From JBFLYH01 sp964630235 (GTDB lineage: Bacteria; Oederibacteriota; JAAXVQ01; JAUVAV01): a DNA stretch of 64,000 bases. The notes below the pieces were generated by a model. That model was not told the origin of the DNA. It searched no databases and worked only from the letters and a program-made list of their open reading frames with translations. Positions 58,538 to 64,000 of this stretch are shown piece by piece. Both the position numbers and the translations under genes were made by a program. Numbering within the stretch: the first letter of the stretch is position 1; every line of letters starts with the position of its first letter. Where the stretch lies: positions 124,001 to 188,000 of the forward strand of contig CAZVUO010000002.1 in NCBI GenBank assembly GCA_964630235.1. Reading direction: 5' to 3'.

Positions 58538-59875
58538 TCAGATCGATAGTTTCGTATAGTGCTTGCGCGCGTCAAAGATCAGTTTCGTGACCACGAGCGA
58601 AGTGAACAGGGAGATGACCAGGCCGATGGTCAGGGTCACCGCGTAGCCCTTGATCGGGCCGGTGCCGAACTGGAACAGGACCGCGGCCGTGATCAGGGTG
58701 GTCACGTTGGCGTCAATGATGCTGGACAGGGCCTTGTGGTAGCCCGCGTCAATGGCCGCGCGCACGGTCTTGCCCTGGCGCAGTTCCTCGCGGATGCGCT
58801 CGAAAATGAGGACATTGGCGTCCACGGCCATGCCGATGGTCAGGATCACGCCCGCGATGCCGGGCATGGTCAGGGTGGCGTGCAGGGCGACCAGCGCGGC
58901 CATGAGGAAGAGAAAGTTCAAGGCCAGCGCGATGTCGGCCACCACGCCCGAGGTGCGGTAGTACACGATCATGAAAAGGATCACCAGGCTGATGCCGATG
59001 AGAAAGGACAGGCGGCCTTTGTTGATGGAATCGCGGCCCAGGGTCGGGCCGACCACGTACTTGTTGATGATGTTCACCGGGGCCGGCAGGGCGCCGGCGC
59101 GCAGGACCAGGGCCAGGTCCTTGGCTTCCTGCAGGGTGAACTGGCCTTCGATGATGCCGCTGCCGCCGCCGATGCGCGACTTGATGACCGGCGCGGAATA
59201 GATCCGGTTGTCCAGAATGATGGCCAGCCGGCGGTTGATGTTGGCGCCCGTGATGACGCCGAACCGCTTCCCGCCGTCAGGGCTGAGCTTGAAAGCCACG
59301 ATCGGCCGGCCGTAGCCGTCCATTTCCACCTTGGCGTCCACCAGGCTCGCTCCGGTCAACAGCTGCTTGGACTGCAGGAGCATGGGCTCGCCTTCCTTGC
59401 TGGACAGGATCTCGAGATCCGGCGGGACTTTGGCCGCCACGGTGTTGCCGTCCGCGTCCATCATGTCCGTGAGGGAGCGGGTCTCCTCCACGATTTTGAA
59501 CTCCAGGAGCGCGGTCTGGCCGATGATCGCGACCGCGCGCTCCGGGTCCTTGATGCCCGGAAGCTGGATCACCATCCACTTTTCGCCTTCTTTCTGGATG
59601 ATGGGCTCGGCCACGCCCAACCCGTCAATGCGGTTGCGCAGGATCTCGAGGGCGCGTTCGCGGGCCTCGGCAAAGGTGATGTTCGCGGGCAGGCCCGAGG
59701 TGTCCACTTCCAGCTTCAGGTGCATGCCGCCCTGCAGGTCAAGACCCAGATTCACCTTGCCCCGCGTGACCACGGCGCCGGTGCTGTCCAGAACGTCAAA
59801 GGGCGGGTACACGGCCCAAACGCTGGCCAGGACCAGGACCACGGTCAAGGCGGTCAACCATTGGCGTAAACGCAT
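58538..59875 (-). CDS. secD: Protein translocase subunit SecD
   Basis: This 445-residue inner-membrane protein has six membrane helices, the first at about 6-24. The periplasmic P1 domain (about 30-250) starts L-G-LDLQGGMHLKLEVDT, the SecD signature. The C-terminal helix bundle holds the conserved T-M-PGIAGVILTIGMAVDANVLIFERIREEL proton-channel motif and G-P-IKGYAVTLTIG. The ATG at 59875 has GGAGG ten bases upstream. The length is shorter than E. coli SecD (615), as in many phyla. secF follows. yajC is not found upstream; the gap there holds repeats. Confidence 0.95.
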   Translation of the reverse strand: MRLRQWLTALTVVLVLASVWAVYPPFDVLDSTGAVVTRGKVNLGLDLQGGMHLKLEVDTSGLPANITFAEARERALEILRNRIDGLGVAEPIIQKEGEKWMVIQLPGIKDPERAVAIIGQTALLEFKIVEETRSLTDMMDADGNTVAAKVPPDLEILSSKEGEPMLLQSKQLLTGASLVDAKVEMDGYGRPIVAFKLSPDGGKRFGVITGANINRRLAIILDNRIYSAPVIKSRIGGGSGIIEGQFTLQEAKDLALVLRAGALPAPVNIINKYVVGPTLGRDSINKGRLSFLIGISLVILFMIVYYRTSGVVADIALALNFLFLMAALVALHATLTMPGIAGVILTIGMAVDANVLIFERIREELRQGKTVRAAIDAGYHKALSSIIDANVTTLITAAVLFQFGTGPIKGYAVTLTIGLVISLFTSLVVTKLIFDARKHYTKLSI

Positions 59876-60236
59876 AACGTCTAATCCTCCTGGGGCAACA
59901 GCCCCCTGGTGAACATAAAAAGCTTGAAAACAAAACGGATTTCGAAAATATACACTATGTGAGCGATTGATGTCAACCGTTTTAAGCCTGTAGGACAGAA
60001 ACTCTAATCAATTGTTTTTTCTCCCGTCTTCCCTAAAAAAAAATTTCCCTCTCCCTTGAAGGGAGGGGGTGCGGGGGAGGGTGGGGCAATTGAGCAATCG
60101 AAAATAGAAAATGGATTAGAACGAAATTGCGGTCAACTTTCTATTCTCTATTCTCGACGTCCCGGACTCAAAGCACCCTCTCCCTCGCCCTCCCCTTTCG
60201 AGGGGGAGGGGATCATTCCTTTGGGCAGATACTGTT
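59876..60236. other. Intergenic gap upstream of secD, with composite repeat
   Basis: The 361-base gap holds a composite palindromic repeat (60047-60211) and no coding sequence. Between it and secD (59876-60046) is an A/T-rich stretch (TATACACTATGTGAGCG near 59950) that may include the secD promoter, but I see no clear pair of boxes. Confidence 0.7.
60047..60211. repeat. Composite palindromic repeat, copy 2
   Basis: It has the same order as 12568-12760: a G/C-rich left arm CCCTCTCCCTTGAAGGGAGG, then GGGGGAGGGTG, an A/T-rich core at 60086-60158 with GCAATTGAGC near its start and AATTGCGGTC later, and right arm CACCCTCTCCCTCGCCCTCC then CGAGGGGGAGGGG. It lies between the HEAT-repeat gene and secD, 47 kb from copy 1. 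Confidence 0.85.
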
Positions 60237-61955
60237 TCACGGCTGTTGCTTTTTCCATTCCCGCAAAACTCTCTGGATGGTCTGGCGCACGGGGATGGAA
60301 GGCTCGCGCTTCAGGTACCACCGCAGGTCGCGGATGGTTTGCGCGTCGGCTCCGGCGCCCAGGGCGATGATGGCCTCGCTCCGGGTGTCTTCCTGCCGGG
60401 TTTCCAGGGCGTTCCACAGCAGCACCCGGAAGTCCGGGTACCCGGCCCGCACCAGGGCGGCGCTGCAAAGAATCCGGACCACGGGATCCGGGTCGTCGTT
60501 GGCCACATCGGCCAGGGCCGTGAGGCTGGTGTTGTCCGCGATCCGTTCCAGTCCCATGATGGCGAAGCGGCGGATGGCCGGATAGCCGTGCTCCAGCGCC
60601 TGGAAGAGCACCGGTCGGCCGCGGTCGTCCCCTTTCACCGCCAGGGCGAGCGCCGCGGTGAGGGCTTCGGAATAAATGGAACTGTGAATTTTGGGCGCGA
60701 GCTGTTCGCGCACCTGCGCGTCGCCCAGGGCGCCGAGCGCCACGGCGTAGGTGAGCCGCACGGAGAGGTCGAGGTCCCGGTCCTCGAGGGCGCGGAGCAG
60801 GAGCGGCACGCCGGCCGGGTTCCCGAGCTGGATCAAGGCCCGGGCCGCGGCGATGCGGACCTCCTGGGCTTCCCGGGCGTCGCCCACGAGCGCGGCGAGC
60901 CGGTCCTGGGCCGGCGCGTAAACCAGCTCGCCCAGCGCGGTCGCGGCTGAAGCCCGCACCAGCGGTTTGGGGTGGTCGAGTTTGGCCACAACCGCCGGGC
61001 CGGCGGTCTTGGCGTCCAGCTGGCCCAGGGCGTACGCGGCCCAGTGCAGCACCGTGGGGTCCGGATCGTCGAGGCTCTCCAGGATGACCGGTACGTTGTC
61101 CGGGTCGGGAATTTCGGTCAGGGCATAGAGGCAGGCCATGCGGGTGCGCGGATCGCGGCTCTCGGCCAGCAGCCGGCGGATCTCCGGCAGGGCGGTGAAG
61201 GATTGGATCTGGGCCAGCGCGTACAGCAGGTGCAATTTCAGGTCACGGCCGGATTTTTCGAGCGCCCCCAGCAATTTGGGCACGGGGTCCACGTAGCCGA
61301 TGTTGGCGAACGCGTCCGCCAGGTGCAGGCGCAGGCGCGCGTCGGCCTTGTCCCAGAGCGCCAGCAGCGGCGGCAGGCTGGCCGGGCGGCTGAGCACGGC
61401 CAGCACGATCACCGCGGTGAAGCGGACCTTGCGGTTTTTATGGGTCAGGAGCGGGACCAGCCGCGTTTCGAACCCCGGCGCGGGTTCGAGCCGGTACACC
61501 AGCTCCCGCAGCGAGGCGAGCGCGAGCAGGGTGTGCTCCGTGTCCTTGGGATGCGCCAGCGCGGCGTCCAGCAGGTGATCGGCCATGGCCGGGTCCCGCA
61601 CCAAGCCCGCCACGTCAATGGCCGCGAGCCGCAGCGCGCGCCGTTCGCTGGCCAGGGCGTTCACGATCGCGGCTTCCACGCGGGGATCGGCCACGCCTTC
61701 AAGGTGGCGCTGCGCGGCCCGCCGCACGGGCTGCGAACGGTCATGCAGCATGGTCTCGATGAGGAGCCCCACGGCCTCGGGCGAACCCTTGAGGGTGAGG
61801 GCCTCGAGGGCCAAAATGCGGCGGTAGACCTGACCGCGCGCCAGTTCCGCGCGCAGCTGCTCGACGGACAGCGCCCGCAGGTCCTCGGCCGCCGCCAGCG
61901 CAAGCCATCCGCCGCACGCGAGCAACGCCAGGGCGACGCGAAGCATCGGTTTCAT
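60237..61955 (-). CDS. Secreted HEAT-repeat protein
   Basis: This 572-residue protein has a signal peptide ending near LALAAAE (residue 23) followed by about 14-16 HEAT/PBS-type helical repeats (D-P-NVPVILESLDDPDP, L-V-RASAATALGELVY, VRIAAARALIQLGNPAG) to the end. These are curved scaffolds for protein binding and act here in the periplasm or outside. No catalytic motif is visible. The ATG at 61955 is four bases inside the rsmD stop (ATGA overlap). A longer upstream reading would run through rsmD. It may share a message with rsmD but needs no shared function. Confidence 0.85.
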   Translation of the reverse strand: MKPMLRVALALLACGGWLALAAAEDLRALSVEQLRAELARGQVYRRILALEALTLKGSPEAVGLLIETMLHDRSQPVRRAAQRHLEGVADPRVEAAIVNALASERRALRLAAIDVAGLVRDPAMADHLLDAALAHPKDTEHTLLALASLRELVYRLEPAPGFETRLVPLLTHKNRKVRFTAVIVLAVLSRPASLPPLLALWDKADARLRLHLADAFANIGYVDPVPKLLGALEKSGRDLKLHLLYALAQIQSFTALPEIRRLLAESRDPRTRMACLYALTEIPDPDNVPVILESLDDPDPTVLHWAAYALGQLDAKTAGPAVVAKLDHPKPLVRASAATALGELVYAPAQDRLAALVGDAREAQEVRIAAARALIQLGNPAGVPLLLRALEDRDLDLSVRLTYAVALGALGDAQVREQLAPKIHSSIYSEALTAALALAVKGDDRGRPVLFQALEHGYPAIRRFAIMGLERIADNTSLTALADVANDDPDPVVRILCSAALVRAGYPDFRVLLWNALETRQEDTRSEAIIALGAGADAQTIRDLRWYLKREPSIPVRQTIQRVLREWKKQQP

Positions 61956-62533
61956 GCCAGCTCCTTGGTCTGGCGCTGCGGTGGCGCCTCGTAAAAACTC
62001 AAAGTCGTGGATCCGTAGTCCCGGCCGCGGAACTTGCGGCAGCCGGCCCACTGCTCGGGCGCGGCCCATTTGCGGTCGTGCTGCAGCACGGCCACGCCGT
62101 TGGGGGCGAGCAGCCCGGCCAGGCTCTGCTCGCGGGTCCAGCGTTCGGTTTCGGAAATCCGGTAGGGCGGGTCGAGAAAAACCACCTGGAATTTTCCAGG
62201 CCGCTGGCTCAAGCGCCGGACGACCGCGACCGCTTCACCCGCGATCACTTCCGTGCGCTTCCCTTCCGGGTCCAGGTGTTCCACGTTGGCGCGGAGCACG
62301 CGGCCGATGCGGCTGTCGCTTTCCACGAACACCACGCGGCTGCAGCCCCGGCTCAAGGCTTCGAGGCCGATGGTGCCGACACCGGCGTAGAGATCGAGAA
62401 AATGGGCGGAGAACAGCCGGGGCGCCAGGATGTTGAACAGCGCCTCGCGCACCCGGCTCAGCGTGGGCCGCGTGTGGCTGCCTGCCGGGCTTTTCAGGCG
62501 CCGGCCGTAAAATTCACCAGCAAGGATGCGCAT
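61952..62533 (-). CDS. rsmD: 16S rRNA (guanine-966-N2)-methyltransferase
   Basis: This 193-residue methyltransferase modifies G966 of 16S rRNA. It has MRILAGEFYGRRLKSP at the start, the R-P-TLSRVREALFNIL block, motif I DLYAGVGTIGLEAL (47-60), and the catalytic DPPY at 121-124. Its length and motifs are those of RsmD. The stop overlaps the HEAT-protein start. It begins 29 bases after the stop of a receiver gene, possibly on the same transcript. Confidence 0.93.
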   Translation of the reverse strand: MRILAGEFYGRRLKSPAGSHTRPTLSRVREALFNILAPRLFSAHFLDLYAGVGTIGLEALSRGCSRVVFVESDSRIGRVLRANVEHLDPEGKRTEVIAGEAVAVVRRLSQRPGKFQVVFLDPPYRISETERWTREQSLAGLLAPNGVAVLQHDRKWAAPEQWAGCRKFRGRDYGSTTLSFYEAPPQRQTKELA

Positions 62534-62562
62534 GGGTGGGAGACAGCAAAAGGCCGGCCGCT

Positions 62563-62952
62563 TTAGGCGGGCAGGAACCGCTTGACGCTCTGGCGCAGTT
62601 TGTTCAAGTCGAAAGGTTTGACAATATAATCGTCGGCCTTGACCTTGAAGCCTTCCTCGATCTCCCGCTTCTGGCCAAAAGCGGTCAGCATGACGACCGG
62701 GATTTTCATGGTTTTGGCTTCGCTTTTCAGGCGGCGGCAGATTTCATAGCCGTTCAGTTTGGGCAGCATGATGTCCAGCAGGATGAGGTCGGGGTTGGCG
62801 GTCAGGGCCATGTGCAGCCCTTCTTCCCCTTCCATGGCTTTGAGCAGGTCGTAATGATCTTCGGTGGACTTGAGGGTTTCCGTGACCAATTCCATAATGT
62901 CGGGTTCGTCTTCGATAATCAGGATTTTGTATGCTCTGGAAGAACCGCTCAT
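62563..62952 (-). CDS. Stand-alone response-regulator receiver domain
   Basis: This 129-residue single receiver domain has the acidic pair in IIEDEPD (about 13-19), phospho-acceptor D60 in L-I-LLDIMLP, T90 in the MLTA strand and K112 in VKPF. There is no output domain, so it acts like CheY or as an intermediate in a phosphorelay. Its kinase is not in the window. It is placed 29 bases upstream of rsmD. Confidence 0.93.
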   Translation of the reverse strand: MSGSSRAYKILIIEDEPDIMELVTETLKSTEDHYDLLKAMEGEEGLHMALTANPDLILLDIMLPKLNGYEICRRLKSEAKTMKIPVVMLTAFGQKREIEEGFKVKADDYIVKPFDLNKLRQSVKRFLPA

Positions 62953-63032
62953 GCCTCACGCCCTCCTCGAGGGTTATATTATATGAAGCAAGTCCGCCGC
63001 TGGCAAGTCTATTTTCTCCCGGCGCAGACAGC

Positions 63033-63368
63033 TCAATCGGGTTTTTCTTCCACGACCTCGGGCAGACGGTAGTCCGTGCGCCGCGCCACTTTGGCCATGG
63101 TGAGGAACGCGCCGTAGGGACGGTCCACGTCCGCCGCGCCGCAGATCAGGTCGAAGACCCGGTCCGCGCGGCTTGCCGGAACCAGCACGGTCAGCACGTC
63201 TTTCTCGAACACCAAGGGTTCCGGATCGCCGACCGAGGACCCGCGGGCGCGGCACATGACCGCCGTGTTGATCCCGGCCCGGCGCAGGGCCCGCAGGACT
63301 TTTCCGCTGGCGCCGCGGTACAGCACGGCCGTGATCTGCCGGCTGTCTTCCCGGCGGGTCCGCTTCAC
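63033..63368 (-). CDS. P-II-like regulator, second of a pair
   Basis: This 111-residue small alpha/beta protein resembles a GlnB/P-II domain: V-L-RALRRAGINTAVM helix, a loop in place of the T-loop, then D-V-LTVLVPASRADRVFDLI and the late G-A-FLTMAKVARR strand. The T-loop tyrosine of GlnB is absent, so regulation is unlike that of nitrogen P-II proteins. The GTG at 63368 overlaps the stop of the upstream paralogue by four bases (GTGA). With the upstream DUF1538 gene, the pair probably controls that transporter. Confidence 0.75.
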   Translation of the reverse strand: MKRTRREDSRQITAVLYRGASGKVLRALRRAGINTAVMCRARGSSVGDPEPLVFEKDVLTVLVPASRADRVFDLICGAADVDRPYGAFLTMAKVARRTDYRLPEVVEEKPD

Positions 63369-63742
63369 GGCCGGCCTCCCCGCTCCCCCGCGAGGGCCTT
63401 GAGCACTTCCCGGGGGATGAAGGTGGCGGCTTTTTCGAGCGGTGTGAGGTACATGAAGCCCATGCCCGGCGTGTCCAGCTTGCCGGCCACGTACATGCGC
63501 TCAAAGACAAGGTCCGCCTGGTCCGTGGACACGACCACCTGGATGACTTCCTTTTCCACTTCCACCGTGATGCCCAGCACGCCCAGGCGTTCCCGCACGC
63601 CCGTGCCCCGGCCGTAGAAGATGGTCGCGCCCTGGGCGCCGGCCTCGCGCGCGGCTTGCACGATGGCGTCGGCCGCTCCGCGCTGCACGATGCAGGTGAT
63701 CAGGGCCACGTCGGTCAAAACGGTCATTTTACGCTGGGTCAT
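63365..63742 (-). CDS. P-II-like regulator, first of a pair
   Basis: This 125-residue protein is of P-II-like fold: L-I-TCIVQRGAADAIVQAAREAGAQGATIFYGRG at the start, then V-E-V-E-KEVIQVVVSTDQADLVFERMY. It is a paralogue of the gene at 63033-63368 with more sequence around the central loop. The ATG at 63742 overlaps the DUF1538 stop by four bases (ATGA) and has GAGGGG eight bases upstream. P-II proteins bind nucleotides and partner transporters; here the likely partner is the DUF1538 protein. Confidence 0.78.
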   Translation of the reverse strand: MTQRKMTVLTDVALITCIVQRGAADAIVQAAREAGAQGATIFYGRGTGVRERLGVLGITVEVEKEVIQVVVSTDQADLVFERMYVAGKLDTPGMGFMYLTPLEKAATFIPREVLKALAGERGGRP

Positions 63743-64000
63743 GCGGACATCCCCTCTTTCTCGAGGACTGCGGCAGGCCGCGAACGGCGGGCGCGCCACT
63801 GGACGTAAAGGCCGAAGGCGAGCACGGACAGGATCGGGAAGACCGAGGCGGCGGCCAGCACGCCAAAGCCCTCGGTCACGCCCAGGGCCCGGCCGAACCC
63901 CAGTCCCATGGCCAGCACCAGCGGCACGGTCACCGGGCCGGTCGTGACGCCCGCGCTGTCCCAGGCCACGTTGACGTAAGCCTCGGACGAAAATACGGTC
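63739..64000 (-). CDS. DUF1538 membrane transporter, C-terminal part (start beyond window)
   Basis: The reading frame stays open through the right edge. The visible 86 or so residues begin with the in-frame stretch T-V-FSSEAYVNVAWDSAG and go on to TGPVTVPLVLAMGLGFGRAL and G-F-GVLAAASVFPILSVLAFGLYV, the DUF1538 core, with two membrane helices, and end in a basic Arg-rich tail. DUF1538 proteins are polytopic inner-membrane proteins thought to be transporters; the substrate is unknown. It is followed with an ATGA overlap by two P-II-like genes, a recurring context for P-II-controlled membrane proteins. Confidence 0.82.
   Translation of the reverse strand, partial: TVFSSEAYVNVAWDSAGVTTGPVTVPLVLAMGLGFGRALGVTEGFGVLAAASVFPILSVLAFGLYVQWRARRSRPAAVLEKEGMSA

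Overview
The window is a GC-rich, densely coded stretch of bacterial chromosome. It carries two tRNA genes, no rRNA and no CRISPR array, and almost every gene is on the minus strand; only two supported genes are on the plus strand. The cell is a diderm (Gram-negative type) making lipid A: it has lpxA, lpxD, a fused lpxC-fabZ, lpxI, bamA, skp, tamB and lolCD. It also carries the Bacillota-style mcsA-mcsB-clpC set and two proteins with T9SS-like C-terminal tags. This mixture suggests an uncultivated diderm phylum (an Omnitrophota-like lineage is my best guess, low confidence) rather than a proteobacterium.

Layout. 1-9.7 kb: end of a BaiN-type flavoprotein, a cold-shock protein, a DUF4180 protein, an OmpA-type protein, an mscS operon with two secreted tagged proteins, a methyltransferase and an HD-GYP response regulator. 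9.8-13.4 kb: a DUF2079 membrane protein overlapping an orphan contractile-tail sheath gene, then tRNA-Pro and tRNA-Arg embedded in palindromic repeats. 13.4-21.8 kb: rdgB, rph, a dehydratase/activator pair resembling double-cubane-cluster proteins, queE, queD, murI, cimA, recJ. 21.8-29.3 kb: an unusual set of a degenerate PilB/GspE-type ATPase, an Hsp70 lacking its lid, a J-domain/TPR protein, a HAMP receptor with a degenerate cyclase domain, and a beta-propeller lipoprotein. 29.4-40.2 kb: smc, then bamA-skp-lpxD-lpxC/fabZ-lpxA-lpxI. 40.4-50 kb: tamB, clpC, mcsB, mcsA. 50.2-54.2 kb: lolD, lolC, lysS. 54.3-64 kb: a HAMP-only membrane protein, a second DUF2079 protein, a lipoprotein, secF, secD, a HEAT-repeat protein, rsmD, a stand-alone receiver, two P-II-like proteins and the end of a DUF1538 transporter.

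The envelope genes form one coherent programme: lipid A synthesis, outer membrane protein insertion, lipid transport, lipoprotein release and Sec export. Transcription of this block is toward lower coordinates, mostly with overlapping or nearly touching genes. The most unusual coding content is the chaperone/pilus-ATPase cluster at 21.8-29.3 kb, the orphan sheath, and the dehydratase/activator pair.

The intergenic gaps are full of modular palindromic repeats. At least three families are visible, and some copies are nested inside others: a roughly 170-190 bp composite occurs at 12.6 kb and 60.1 kb, and the same 27-nt module has entered two copies of another repeat in opposite orientations.
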